NCBI RefSeq assembly: GCF_021474405.1
Contig: NZ_JAKEIO010000030.1
Location: 1 to 63,314 of the forward strand
Origin: [Streptosporangium] indianense
Lineage (GTDB): Bacteria > Actinomycetota > Actinomycetes > Streptomycetales > Streptomycetaceae
Direction: 5' to 3'
DNA length: 63,314 nt
The notes beneath the pieces were generated by a model that was not told where the DNA came from, ran no database searches, and was given only the letters and a program-made list of their open reading frames with translations. The position numbers and the translations under genes were made by a program. This document shows, one piece after another, positions 8,741 through 17,365 of the stretch. The number at the start of each line of letters is the position of its first letter. Positions within the stretch are counted from its first letter, which is position 1.

Positions 8741-9802
8741 TCACTGCTGTTCCTCGTCGTTTTCGTCGTCCCACTGCTCCGGGCCGTAGCCGTAGTCGGT
8801 GGGGTCCTCCCGCCCGTAGCGTGTCTCCTCCATTGCGTCCTCCCAGCAGCTCCCGCACCGACCGGTACTGTCGTCGGCCGCGGCGGTTGGGCGGCCGCAC
8901 CGGTCGCATGGGGCCAGGGCGGGGAAGGCAACGGAGCAGGCGAAGCAGAAGGGAGCTTCACCCACGAGTTCGCTGAGGATCCGAACCCTCCAGCCGAGCA
9001 TCCACTCCCCGCACTGCGGGCAGGTATTGAGTTCGCTCGGCTCTTCCTGGCCCTCTGTGCGGTGGAACGACAGCAGTTCCTCCGGCTCCCAAGGGCTCGC
9101 GCAGAAGCGGCATGAGACGGTCAGCTCTCCGTCCGAGTTGGCCGCCTCGCCGAGCACGAGGGCCATCTGGTCGCAGTCGGGGCACTGGATAGTCCGGTTC
9201 TCCGCGCCCTCCTTCTTCACCTCGCCGCGGATGCGGTTCGTTCGCTCCTTCATGAAGGTGTTGATGTTGGCCAGGCCTCCACGCAGCCCGCGCAGCGTTC
9301 GCTCGGCCTCCTTCCTCTCCTTCGGGCCAAGACGGATCAGAAGCTCCTCGTCGACGAAGCGGATCAGGAAGTCAAGGACTTCGCCGGCCTTGGCCTCCAC
9401 CGCGCGGGCCGGGGCGGTCAGGCCGAAGTGCTGCAGCTTGTTGCGGTGCTTGCCCAGGCCGGTGAGTGCCTTCTCTTCCTTGTCGGTGATGGGCACGGCC
9501 GCGATGTTCCGCAACCGGGTGATGGCCTGGTCGGTGGTGACGCTGGAGAGCGTGGCCTCATCGAGAGCCTTGCGTGTCGCGTCCTCGGGCTTGCTGAAGA
9601 CAAGGCTCCAGTGCTCGGCCATCAGGCGAGCCTTCAGCAGCACCTCGACGGCGGCCTGGAGGTGGAGGACTGCGTACTTCACGTCCCGGGCGGTGACCTT
9701 CGACTGGTTCTCGTCGAGGTGCTCGACGACGCTCGTCAGGTAGTCAAGCCCGTTGCGAACGAGGGGGAAGTCGAGCTCAGGAGGAGCGGCTCGGGGCCGC
9801 AC
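8741..9802 (-). CDS. HEPN-like domain fused to three zinc ribbons
   Basis: A 353-residue protein in two parts. Residues 10-190 are helical and contain RNKLQH at 120-125, which fits the Rx4-6H signature of HEPN ribonucleases. Residues 205-320 carry six CxxC knuckles (207/210, 231/234, 261/264, 286/289, 299/302, 316/319), enough for three zinc ribbons. The tail is acidic. HEPN domains act mainly as RNases in toxin-antitoxin, abortive infection and CRISPR systems; the ribbons could bind nucleic acid. The start is taken at GTG 9802; the region just upstream holds another frame with a credible start (MTSTDEHQEGGG), so the N-terminus may have been shifted. It converges on the DUF4365 gene. Confidence 0.7.
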   Translation of the reverse strand: MRPRAAPPELDFPLVRNGLDYLTSVVEHLDENQSKVTARDVKYAVLHLQAAVEVLLKARLMAEHWSLVFSKPEDATRKALDEATLSSVTTDQAITRLRNIAAVPITDKEEKALTGLGKHRNKLQHFGLTAPARAVEAKAGEVLDFLIRFVDEELLIRLGPKERKEAERTLRGLRGGLANINTFMKERTNRIRGEVKKEGAENRTIQCPDCDQMALVLGEAANSDGELTVSCRFCASPWEPEELLSFHRTEGQEEPSELNTCPQCGEWMLGWRVRILSELVGEAPFCFACSVAFPALAPCDRCGRPTAAADDSTGRCGSCWEDAMEETRYGREDPTDYGYGPEQWDDENDEEQQ

Positions 9803-9974
9803 CAGGCGTCTCGCCCGGCTACCCTCTCGGTCGGCTTGATGGCGCCGCCGCCTTCCTGATGCTCGTCGGTCGACGTCATCCCCCGCTCCCGCCCCTTCGT
9901 GGCATTCGAACTGTTCGGTCTGGTCATCGATGTTCTCACTGTGCTGACCGGCCGTCCGGCCTGCCGAACACGGT

Positions 9975-10235
9975 TCAACCGAGCCAGACGATGTCGACGA
10001 CGTACAGACGTCCCGCCGGACGGTTGACCCAATACACAGCGGTGATCTGTCCGACCGAGGCGGAGCGGACGTCCTCGCCCTCGGGGTCCCGTGCGTCGAA
10101 GGGCGGGAAGGACCATGGATCGCGGCCGGCGATGTCCAGCACGTCGCGGGCCATCTCCTGGGCGTGCTCGGGCAACTCCTTCAGGACTGCCAGCGCTTTG
10201 GGCGACAGGCGCGCGGGCCAGGGGGAGTCACTCAC
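9975..10235 (-). CDS. RelE/ParE-like toxin of a toxin-antitoxin pair
   Basis: An 86-residue protein whose C-terminal part (QITAVYWVNRPAGRLYVVDI) has the beta-strand pattern of RelE/ParE-fold toxins. Its GTG start overlaps the stop of the upstream partner by four bases (GTGA), the usual coupling in toxin-antitoxin operons. Proteins of this fold either cleave mRNA on the ribosome or poison gyrase; which applies here cannot be told. A longer in-frame extension upstream is arginine-rich shadow sequence and is left out. Confidence 0.65.
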   Translation of the reverse strand: MSDSPWPARLSPKALAVLKELPEHAQEMARDVLDIAGRDPWSFPPFDARDPEGEDVRSASVGQITAVYWVNRPAGRLYVVDIVWLG

Positions 10236-10528
10236 GGTCGGATGCCGAGGACGTCGGCCAGGTCGACGCCGTCGGAGTCGCCGCAGCCGCCGGCGAGGAA
10301 CGCCTCCACGGCCGGCGCCGCGGCGATGCGGGCCTGCCACATGCGCACGACGTCATGAAGCGGGCTGAGGCTGTAGCTGTGCCGGGAATCCTCCAGCGCC
10401 CGTGCCCAGTCCTGCTCGAAGGCAGGCACCCAGGTTCCGGCGCGGCTGCTCTCGCGGAGTTGGGCGAGCAGCTGCGCGGCCGCGGTCGGAGCGGGCGGGA
10501 CGGGCGCATGGTCGGGCTGGGCGCTCAT
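10232..10528 (-). CDS. DUF6247-type antitoxin partner
   Basis: A 98-residue protein preceded by a good ribosome site (GGAGGA just before ATG). After a proline/alanine-rich start it reads as helices (VPAFEQDWARALEDSRHSYS), like DUF6247-type actinobacterial proteins that sit directly before RelE-like genes. I infer that it neutralises the downstream toxin and may autoregulate the operon. No obvious DNA-binding motif is visible. Confidence 0.6.
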   Translation of the reverse strand: MSAQPDHAPVPPAPTAAAQLLAQLRESSRAGTWVPAFEQDWARALEDSRHSYSLSPLHDVVRMWQARIAAAPAVEAFLAGGCGDSDGVDLADVLGIRP

Positions 10529-10547
10529 GGCTCCTCCAGGCGGGGTC

Positions 10548-10769
10548 TCAACGCCACGGTACGCGGGGCACGCGACGGTGGGGACGGAAATGTGGTGATC
10601 CCTTTCCGGTTCGTCGGGTGTCAGTCGGCGCGATCAGCACCCCGAACGTGAGGCAGATGACCACGGTCATCTTCTCGTCCAACCGGGTCCGGGAGTGCGT
10701 ACGTCGGCGCAGCCGCACCACGATGATGATGATGGCGAGCAGCACCGCCACGGTGATGGTCACGATCAC
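10548..10769 (-). CDS. Small membrane protein
   Basis: The GTG at 10769 lies nine bases after GGGAGG. The 73-residue product opens with a strong transmembrane helix (VTITVAVLLAIIIIVV), then a basic linker, a second moderately hydrophobic stretch (MTVVICLTFGVLIA) and an arginine-rich tail. Similar one- or two-helix proteins occur with transfer genes on actinomycete plasmids, but I see no direct evidence of such a role. It lies upstream of the antitoxin on the same strand, 19 bases apart, so it may share its transcript. Confidence 0.5.
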   Translation of the reverse strand: MIVTITVAVLLAIIIIVVRLRRRTHSRTRLDEKMTVVICLTFGVLIAPTDTRRTGKGSPHFRPHRRVPRVPWR

Positions 10770-11053
10770 GTGCCCAGACCTCCCGTCAGGCCACAACCGC
10801 CCTGCGAACACCGCACGTTCACTCCGGTGTTCTTGTGTAGGGCGAAACGACCAAGCCCGCGCCAGGGTTGGCGGCAAAGTGGCCCTCCTGGTGGCTGTGT
10901 CACCCATCGGTCGGGGACGCGGCGAGTACGCGTGAGCGAGGCCTGCGGGAGCAGGTTCGGACCGTGAGAAGCTGTGTCACATATCTTTCCCACAGGGCAC
11001 AGCGTTCTGCAGGCTGCTGTCAATGCTGTATTCAATACACGGGAGACCAGCGG

Positions 11054-11281
11054 TCAAGGACGTCGTGCTTCTTTCGCCTGCCCTGTTTCCTGCGCAGCAC
11101 GGCGACGGGTGCGCCTTGAGGTGCTTCGCAGCGGGTGCCGAAAGAAGATGTCCGCCAGTCCCGCGTCCGGGTCCACGCGAGACGACAACGTCTCTAGTAC
11201 GCCCTCCTCGGCGCGGGCGAGAATCTCATCAAGCAGGGCGTCGTCCCTGGTGTACTCGTCTTCGGTGGTGTGGTCGGTCAT
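11054..11281 (-). CDS. Small acidic protein coupled to the sigma factor
   Basis: The 75-residue frame starts within the sigma factor stop (ATGA overlap). The first 50 residues are acidic and helical (DDALLDEILARAEEGVLETL), followed by a basic tail. No membrane segment, zinc motif or signal is present, so it is not a classical membrane anti-sigma factor. Its position suggests a modulator of the sigma factor. I do not recognise a family. Confidence 0.55.
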   Translation of the reverse strand: MTDHTTEDEYTRDDALLDEILARAEEGVLETLSSRVDPDAGLADIFFRHPLRSTSRRTRRRAAQETGQAKEARRP

Positions 11282-11853
11282 CGCCCCTCCTTGGAGGCCA
11301 GGCCGAGGGAGTGCTTCAGGGCTGCTCGGGCGCGAGCGTAGTTTTGGCGGACGGCTTCGGGTGTGGTGCCCAGGGCAGTGGCGATTTCTGAATGGGTGAA
11401 GCCATCGAGGTGCCAGGCCATGACGTGTCGTTGCCGCGGGGGCAGTGAGGCTAGAGCGGTATAGACGCGTTGCTCTTCCTCTTTGAGGGTGACGGCCTCA
11501 AGCGGGGAGGCGTCGCCGGGTAGATCCGGCATCAGCGCGGTCGGGTGTTCCCGTCCTGCGGTCTGGCGAAGGTAGCTGCGGGTCGCGACGGTGCGTAGCC
11601 AGGCGTTCGGCGCGGTGATCTGCGCCCAGCGCGGAAAGGCCTCGGTGAAGGCGGTATGGACGGCGTCAGCTGCCTCATGTGGGGTGGCGCCCAGCCGCAT
11701 CACGAACCGGATCATGCCCGCCACGTGACGGTAGTAGAACAGGGCGAATTCGGCGCGCTGTCCCAGGAGTTGTGCTCCCTCTGTGGGCCGGCGCGGAGCG
11801 ACTTTCTTGACCCTCTTGGCCACCGCGTATTCGGTGGTCGTGGGTTCATCCAT
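11278..11853 (-). CDS. ECF-type RNA polymerase sigma factor
   Basis: A 191-residue protein with region 2 around residues 30-100 (EFALFYYRHVAGMIRFVM, then EAADAVHTAFTEAF) and region 4 around 130-185 (LASLPPRQRHVMAWHLDG, then a helix-turn-helix HSEIATALGTTPEAVRQN). That is the two-domain plan of extracytoplasmic-function sigma factors. It overlaps the gene before it by eight bases and the gene after it by four, forming a three-gene operon with a small membrane protein and a small acidic protein. Their coupling suggests that they tune its activity. Target promoters are unknown. Confidence 0.85.
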   Translation of the reverse strand: MDEPTTTEYAVAKRVKKVAPRRPTEGAQLLGQRAEFALFYYRHVAGMIRFVMRLGATPHEAADAVHTAFTEAFPRWAQITAPNAWLRTVATRSYLRQTAGREHPTALMPDLPGDASPLEAVTLKEEEQRVYTALASLPPRQRHVMAWHLDGFTHSEIATALGTTPEAVRQNYARARAALKHSLGLASKEGR

Positions 11854-12076
11854 GACTGCTGCCCGTGTGAGGTGTGCCGACCTCGATGGTGGTTTCCTGC
11901 CCTGCCAGGCGCTCTGTCATTCGGCTTCCCGCAGGCAGGCACCGTGCGCGCTCACTAGCACCGTTCTGATACAGTTGGGCCAGTCGCACGACAGTGCGAC
12001 ATGTGATCCATTGATACAGCAGACGCACAACCGCGCCAGCCAGCGCAACGAGCACGCCGCTCAATACAGGGTCCAT
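11846..12076 (-). CDS. Single-pass membrane protein heading the sigma factor operon
   Basis: Starting at ATG 12076, the 76-residue product has one N-terminal hydrophobic helix (VLSGVLVALAGAVVRLLY) and a hydrophilic C-terminal part. Longer upstream starts are open but encode unlikely sequence. The end overlaps the sigma factor start by eight bases, so translation is probably coupled. A membrane protein directly before an ECF sigma factor could be its sensor or anchor; that is inference. Confidence 0.5.
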   Translation of the reverse strand: MDPVLSGVLVALAGAVVRLLYQWITCRTVVRLAQLYQNGASERARCLPAGSRMTERLAGQETTIEVGTPHTGSSHG

Positions 12077-12796
12077 GACGGCCAGGTCTCCATCCGTGCA
12101 GGCGGTCGACGGTGCGCAGCACCCGGGATACACCAAGTAGTGCATCCAAGGGCCCATGGCGTGACATCCCAGCTCGACTCGTACCGGTTCGGGGCTGCAC
12201 GACCGTACGGTGGCGGCGTCACCGCCCTGCATTCATGGCGCGGTCACTAGTAAAAATGGGGCGTTAGGGCCTCCTGCCCTCCGCGATCCGCTGCCGCGCC
12301 AAACGCCCGAAGCCTGTGCAGCAGTCAGCCCCACCCACAAGCTTCACCGGGCGGGGCTGATCAGCTTTCGTGATCGTGAAGGGCGGGTCGCCTACGCGGC
12401 GGAAGGCTCTGCAGGGCTTCAGCCGAACGATCTTCCCTGCAGGCAAAAGGTGAGGCCCGGGGACACTGGCCCCTCCACAACCACACTCCTGCCAACAGAG
12501 CCGGCAAGAGCGGTATTCCGCAAGTGCGCCACTGCGTTCCGCACACCACCTCATGGTCCAGGTGGCAGATCAGAGACTGCCGGTCGACTACCCACCGCGC
12601 CGTCCCAGCAGCAGACCAGCCGCACCTGTCCTGCGCTCACTATGCAGCTCCGCTGGACAGACCTTGATCACAAGATGCGGTCCGCTGACCTGCGGTGTCT
12701 GATGAGAGACACCAGTGGGGTATCGGCCGTCCCGATGAGCGCGCGGTGCACGGGCACCGACTGGCCGGCCGGTGGCATGGGATGGAGTGGGCGGTC
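12077..12796. other. About 700 bases without a recognisable gene
   Basis: Both strands were read. Open frames exist, as expected at this base composition, but none shows protein-like patterning or a supported start. The stretch separates the divergent sigma factor operon and the Ku gene and so should carry both promoters. No tRNA or strong hairpin is evident. Confidence 0.4.
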
Positions 12797-13867
12797 ATGG
12801 CACGCGCGATCTGGACCGGTGTGATCACCTTCGGGCTGGTGACCGTGCCGGTCGGCCTGTACTCCGCGACCGAGGACCACACCGTCCACTTCCACCAGCT
12901 GCAGCGCGGCACCGCCGACCGGATCCGCAACCGTAGGGTGAACGAGCGCACCGGGGAGGAGGTCGGCACCGGTGAGATCGTCAAGGGATACGAGGTGGGC
13001 GAGGGCGAGTACGTCCTGGTGGAGCCCGAGGAGCTGGACGAGATCGCTCCGGGCCGCTCCCAGACCATCGACATCACCGACTTCGTCGACCTCGAGGAGA
13101 TCGAGCCGGTCTACTTCGACCGCACCTACTACCTCGCCCCGCGCGGCAAGGAATACACCAAGGTCTACGAGCTGCTGCGGGCAGCTCTGGCCCGGTCGAA
13201 CAGGGTCGGCGTCGCAACGTTCGTGATGCGCGGCAAGCAGTACCTGACCGCGCTGCGCGCCGAGGACAAGGTCCTGGTGCTGCAGACCCTGCACTGGGCC
13301 GATGAGGTCCGTGACCCGGGCAAGGAGCTGCCCGAACTGCCCTCCGGCCGTGCCGGGAAGGGCAAGGAGCTGGACATGGCGCTCCAGCTGGTCGACTCCC
13401 TCAGCGGACCGTGGGAGCCCTCCCGCTACCACGACACCTACCAGGAGAAAGTGCGCGAGCTGGTGAAGGCAAAGGCTGAGGGCGAGGAGGTCGCTGCGGC
13501 TGAGGAGGCGCCGACGGCGACCAGCGTCGTCGATCTGATGCAGGCGTTGCAGGGCAGCATCGACCAGGCACGCGGGCGTGAGAGGAAGCAGCCGGGTTCG
13601 GCTCGGAAGGCAGCACCGAAGCCTGCCGCGGGGGCGTCGAAGAAGGCCGCCGCCAGGAAGGAGCAGCCGAAGGCCGCCCGTGCATCGTCCGCATCGGGCC
13701 GTGAGCGGGCGGCGGGTAAGAGCGAGTTGCGGCAGCTGAGCAAGGCAGAGCTGTATGAGCGGGCTACCGAGAATGACTTGCCCGGCCGGTCGAAGATGAG
13801 CCGGCAAGAGCTCATCGACGCTCTCAGCCGTGCCGGGGGCCGCCGCAAGAAGACGAGCGCTGCATGA
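12797..13867 (+). CDS. ku: Bacterial Ku homodimer protein, DNA end binding
   Basis: The 356-residue product begins [20 protein letters not shown], the hallmark N-terminus of bacterial Ku, and the Ku core runs to about residue 255. A lysine/alanine-rich linker follows, then a Rho-N/SAP-like tail ([20 protein letters not shown]) of the kind found in actinobacterial Ku. Ku threads onto double-strand ends and recruits a ligase for non-homologous end joining. The ATG at 12797 matches the family start. The ligase gene follows after nine bases. On a linear replicon the pair may also repair or circularise lost ends, which is inference. Confidence 0.93.
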   Translation: MARAIWTGVITFGLVTVPVGLYSATEDHTVHFHQLQRGTADRIRNRRVNERTGEEVGTGEIVKGYEVGEGEYVLVEPEELDEIAPGRSQTIDITDFVDLEEIEPVYFDRTYYLAPRGKEYTKVYELLRAALARSNRVGVATFVMRGKQYLTALRAEDKVLVLQTLHWADEVRDPGKELPELPSGRAGKGKELDMALQLVDSLSGPWEPSRYHDTYQEKVRELVKAKAEGEEVAAAEEAPTATSVVDLMQALQGSIDQARGRERKQPGSARKAAPKPAAGASKKAAARKEQPKAARASSASGRERAAGKSELRQLSKAELYERATENDLPGRSKMSRQELIDALSRAGGRRKKTSAA

Positions 13868-13876
13868 CCCGCGACC

Positions 13877-14902
13877 ATGCCGTGGAACCTGCCCGAGCCC
13901 ATGCTCAGCGCCCCCGTCCCCCAGCCCGACCTGAGGCCCGGCTGGGCCGCGGAGGTGAAATGGGACGGCTTCCGGGCCCTGGTCTCCGCCGACGCGGGGA
14001 AGGTGGTGCTGCGATCCCGGCGCGGCACCGAGCTGGGCCCGGCGTTCCCGGAAATCGTGGCCGGCGCCGCGCAGCTGCCGGACGCGACCGCTCTGGACGG
14101 CGAACTCGTCGTGTGGGAGCAGGACCGGCTCGCCTTCGAGCGGCTGCAGAACCGGCTCCAACGCAGGGGCACCGGAGCAGCCCGGGCAGCTGACCAAGCG
14201 CCGGCCCACTTCGTCGCCTTCGATCTGCTGCGCCTGTCCGGCACGGACACGACGGCCTGGCCGTATCAGCGGCGCAGGGCCGCGCTCGAGTCCGTCTTCG
14301 CCGACCGGCGGCTGTCGGCGCCGTGGGCGCTGTGTCCGTCTACCACGGATGCGGACACCGTCCGCGAGTGGCTCACCTGGGCAGCGGTCGGCATGGAAGG
14401 CGTGGTCTTCAAGCGGCTGGGCAGCCCCTACCAGCCGGCGGTCAGGGGCTGGTTGAAGTACAAGGTGCGCGAGACGACCGAGGCGATCGTCGGTGCTGTC
14501 ACCGGCAGTCTGGCCTCGCCGCGCAGTCTGCTACTGGGCCGTTACGACGACCAGCAACACCTGCAGTACATCGGCCGCACCACCACCCTCGCCCGAGCTA
14601 CCGGCACCGCGATCGCCGGCCATCTCACCCTGGCCGGGCCCGGGCACCCCTGGACGAACTGGACGTTCTCCACCGGGTGGGGCAGCAGAGAGACCCTGAC
14701 TGTCACACTCGTGCATCCCGAGCTGGTGGTCGAGGTCGGCGTCGACGTCGCCCGTGATGCCAGCGACCGGTGGCGCCATCCCGCACGCCTACACCGCGCC
14801 CGCACCGACCTCTCCCCCACCGACGTCCCCCTCATGGCCACGCCGCCGCGACAGGGGCGGCCAAGAGCGCGCCCTGAACCCCGCCGACCCACGCTGGGGT
14901 GA
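13877..14902 (+). CDS. ATP-dependent DNA ligase of the LigC/LigD-ligase type
   Basis: A 341-residue stand-alone ligase. Motif I is KWDG with the adenylated lysine at residue 28; motif III is DGEL near 74-77, IIIa FVAFDLL near 112-118, IV EGVVFKR near 174-180 and V WLKYKVR near 192-198. The OB-fold half follows to about 300, with a short basic tail. There is no polymerase or phosphoesterase domain, so it is the ligase part only. It is transcribed with ku and most likely seals ends held by Ku. Accessory Ku/ligase pairs in the chromosome arms of Streptomyces are a known precedent. Confidence 0.92.
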   Translation: MPWNLPEPMLSAPVPQPDLRPGWAAEVKWDGFRALVSADAGKVVLRSRRGTELGPAFPEIVAGAAQLPDATALDGELVVWEQDRLAFERLQNRLQRRGTGAARAADQAPAHFVAFDLLRLSGTDTTAWPYQRRRAALESVFADRRLSAPWALCPSTTDADTVREWLTWAAVGMEGVVFKRLGSPYQPAVRGWLKYKVRETTEAIVGAVTGSLASPRSLLLGRYDDQQHLQYIGRTTTLARATGTAIAGHLTLAGPGHPWTNWTFSTGWGSRETLTVTLVHPELVVEVGVDVARDASDRWRHPARLHRARTDLSPTDVPLMATPPRQGRPRARPEPRRPTLG

Positions 14903-14994
14903 GGGCACGACGCCATGATCGAACAGTCGTGTCATTCAGGTCGTATCCTGCGGGCAGGGCGCTCGCTACTGGTCGCCCAGGACAGGAAACGACG

Positions 14995-15192
14995 ATGACG
15001 ACTCCCCCGCCGCCTGTGACGGAACCCGATCCCTCCGCCCTGATCTGTTCTGGCGACCTGGTCGGCCCGTGCTCTGGTTGCCAGCGCAAGACGCACAAAT
15101 ACGGCCGGGGCGGCTCCCCGCTGTGCCAGTGGTGCATGGCACCGGTCATGGAGAAGTGGGGTCCAAGCGTGCGGTACAAGACACACCCGTAG
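14995..15192 (+). CDS. Small zinc-knuckle protein downstream of the NHEJ pair
   Basis: A 65-residue protein with two CxxC pairs (CSGC and CQWC) separated by 12 residues, a likely single zinc ribbon, preceded by a proline-rich N-terminus. Its ATG has AGGA a few bases upstream. It follows the ligase gene by 92 bases in the same direction and may share its transcript. No function is known to me; DNA or RNA binding is possible. Confidence 0.55.
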   Translation: MTTPPPPVTEPDPSALICSGDLVGPCSGCQRKTHKYGRGGSPLCQWCMAPVMEKWGPSVRYKTHP

Positions 15193-15315
15193 CGGTACAG
15201 GGTGGTCGGGTCGCAACCGCAGGGCCGCGCCGAGCCGGCGCACTGCCGCCCCCAGCAGCCGAACGCCGGGCCCATGAGACGCCCGGCACTGGCATCACCC
15301 CCGCGCTCGTCCCTT

Positions 15316-15600
15316 TCAGCCTCGGGGCTGGCGCATGTCGCGCAGACCGGGCTGCGGCCACCGGTACATGCGGGTGGAAGCGTTCCTGTCGCCGCGCAGA
15401 TCGACTTCGACCTGATAATGGACCGTTCCGTCAGCCCAGTCCTGACGGGCCTGGACGGTGGCATCCCGCCACTTCCCATGTGACCACACGGCCAGGACGG
15501 GCCCCTTCCCGTACGGCCAGGTCGTCACCCGCGGCCGGGGCCCGTCCTCGGACCGCCACGGGCGGGACACGACCGGCTCCGGGATCTGCTTGGTGCTCAC
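15316..15600 (-). CDS. Conserved-looking small basic protein of unknown function
   Basis: A 94-residue soluble protein rich in W, R and Y (VVSRPWRSEDGPRPRVTTW, later WPQPGLRDM). The composition and the repeated WxxG/WxDG turns look like a short beta-rich fold, and I believe similar proteins recur in Streptomyces genomes. It lies alone between divergent and convergent neighbours. No catalytic motif or transmembrane segment is visible. Confidence 0.55.
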   Translation of the reverse strand: MSTKQIPEPVVSRPWRSEDGPRPRVTTWPYGKGPVLAVWSHGKWRDATVQARQDWADGTVHYQVEVDLRGDRNASTRMYRWPQPGLRDMRQPRG

Positions 15601-15742
15601 ACTCCGAGCCTATGCGCAGTCTCCTGGAGTGCCGGCAGGGCGCCGTCGGGGCCGAAGCGCACAGCTCCGGTACAGCGCCTCTTCACGGTCGGGTGTTTTT
15701 TGCCCCAGCAGCCGTGACGAGCAGGCGAAGTCCGAGGGTTTC

Positions 15743-16120
15743 ATGACCATAAAACAGGCACTCACTCTCTTTGCCGCCGTTGCCCTCCTCATGGGGGCGA
15801 CGGCCGCGCCCAAGGCTGCCGCCGCCTCCCTCCCCCGCACAGCAGCGCTCGCGGCCGCCAAGCCGTGCACCGCAACATGGGAGGTGACGGGGCGGAAGGT
15901 GGCTGTGCGACGGCCGGCGTGGAACGACGGCCCTGTCGCGACGACCACCAGCCCGCTCCACCACTACCTGCACCGAGGCGACCGGGTCACCTCGTGCACG
16001 GTCGTCGTTGCCCGGACCGAGACCGGTCCGGCCTACCGCAAGCGCGGCAAGGCGGGGAGCCTGTGGCGCATCGTGCGGGGCGGCCAGGTGCCCCAGACCT
16101 ACCTGAAGCGCGTCCGGTAG
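15743..16120 (+). CDS. Secreted SH3-like small protein
   Basis: The 125-residue product has a signal peptide (KQALTLFAAVALLMGATAA), with cleavage likely after the alanine-rich stretch near residue 27. The mature part has two cysteines and the pattern ATWEVTGRKVAVRRPAW ... GSLWRIVRGGQVPQTYL, which resembles bacterial SH3 folds used for wall binding. It stands alone with no enzymatic domain. The family assignment is tentative. Confidence 0.6.
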   Translation: MTIKQALTLFAAVALLMGATAAPKAAAASLPRTAALAAAKPCTATWEVTGRKVAVRRPAWNDGPVATTTSPLHHYLHRGDRVTSCTVVVARTETGPAYRKRGKAGSLWRIVRGGQVPQTYLKRVR

Positions 16121-16560
16121 GGCGGACCACGGCCGGCGCCGAACCAGTCTGTTCCCCGCTTTGGTCGAGGCAGTATCAGACACCGCGCACTCCCTCATCA
16201 GCGCATAGGGGCGATGTGGGTGGCGACATCGAGTCGCGCTGTTGCTCACTTTCGGGTGACGGCCTGAGCCGCTGGGGGGTGGCGCGCCCTGGAACACAAA
16301 CCCCGTCCCTCAAGGCCCGCAAGGGGTGTGGGTCACGCGGGCGCGTCAACTGCGCACTCAGGACAGATAGGTGGATGCTACATCCGAGAGTCATAGAAAG
16401 TTGGACAACAGGTAACAGAGGCCACGTTTCCCCCTCAACTTCTCCATGGCGTGGCCAGAGTGTGTGTGCGGCCAGCCGGCCGCGACCGCACACGCACCAA
16501 CGTCCCCGGTCAGCCCCTCGTGGCTGGGCCGGGGAGGGTGTCCGCACGTGAGGGGACCTG
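16121..16560. other. Intergenic region upstream of the lamin-tail gene
   Basis: This stretch holds no convincing gene on either strand. It contains an A/T-richer segment near 16370-16440, which may include the promoter for the following secreted protein, but I cannot assign boxes. Confidence 0.35.
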
Positions 16561-17067
16561 ATGTCCGCTTTCGCTACTGTCACCGCTCGCCGTCTCGCCG
16601 CCGCCACACTCACCGCAGGCGCCCTCGTGTCGGTGGTGACACTGCCGGCATCCGCCGCCGACCACGCCCGCCACGAGCGGTCCAAGGTGCAGATCTCGGC
16701 TGTCCAGTACGACTCCCCCGGACGTGACGACCGCTCCAACCGCTCCCTGAACCGCGAGTGGGTGGAAATCACCAACACCGGCCACCACAGCGTCAACCTC
16801 GACGGCTGGACCCTCGAGGACGAGGACGGCCACACCTACACCTTCGACCACTACCGCCTCGAGGGCCGCGCAACGGTCCGCATCCACACCGGCATCGGCC
16901 GCGACACCGACACCGACCTCTACCAGGACCGCCGCCACTACGTCTGGGACAACTACTCCGACACGGCCACCCTCCGCAACGACCGCGGACGCTTCATCGA
17001 CGACGAGTCCTGGGGCCACCACCGCCACGGCGGCGGCCACCACGACGGCGGTCACCACCAACGCTGA
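16561..17067 (+). CDS. Secreted lamin-tail-domain protein with His-rich tail
   Basis: A 168-residue protein with a signal peptide ending near residue 33 (TLPASAADHA). The middle carries the lamin-tail pattern: VQISAVQYDSPG, then WVEITNTG, LDGWTLEDEDGHTYTF and TDLYQDRRHYVWDN. This immunoglobulin-like fold occurs in many secreted actinobacterial proteins. The last 15 residues are almost all H and G, a possible metal-binding tail. A strong hairpin follows. Exact role unknown. Confidence 0.8.
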   Translation: MSAFATVTARRLAAATLTAGALVSVVTLPASAADHARHERSKVQISAVQYDSPGRDDRSNRSLNREWVEITNTGHHSVNLDGWTLEDEDGHTYTFDHYRLEGRATVRIHTGIGRDTDTDLYQDRRHYVWDNYSDTATLRNDRGRFIDDESWGHHRHGGGHHDGGHHQR

Positions 17068-17115
17068 CCCCCCACAGCCTGCGTGGACTGAACACCCCAC
17101 GCCAGCCCCACCAGG

Positions 17116-17154
17116 ACGAGACGCACCCGGCCGCCAATTGCGGGTGCGTCTCGT
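17116..17154 (+). terminator. Rho-independent-type terminator after the lamin-tail gene
   Basis: Fourteen-base perfect arms (17116-17129 and 17141-17154) enclose an 11-base loop, followed by a short T-containing stretch. It lies about 50 bases after the stop codon. Confidence 0.75.
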
Positions 17155-17365
17155 TTGCTGCACCCGGCCTTGGCGGGAGGCAATGGACCGTGGTCAGGAC
17201 TCCGTGGGCTTGGTCGACTGGCCAGGTGCCCCAGACAGCGACTTGCCCCCGAGTGTGACGCGTACACCTCATATCTTGCTCAAGTTCACTCCACACACGA
17301 TCAAGACATGTTCTGATCAACCTGACCAACCGGCCCGACCAGGGGCCGGGCATAAAAGGGGGATC

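Noticed and set aside
9027..9743. Open frame antisense to the HEPN/zinc-ribbon gene
   Set aside because: Serine/arginine-rich shadow; the opposite strand carries the CxxC knuckles and the HEPN motif.
12264..12554. Open frame with several cysteines upstream of ku
   Set aside because: No ribosome site, irregular composition and no recognisable zinc spacing; more likely chance.
13438..14250. Long frame antisense to ku and ligase
   Set aside because: Ku and ligase motifs on the plus strand explain this region fully.
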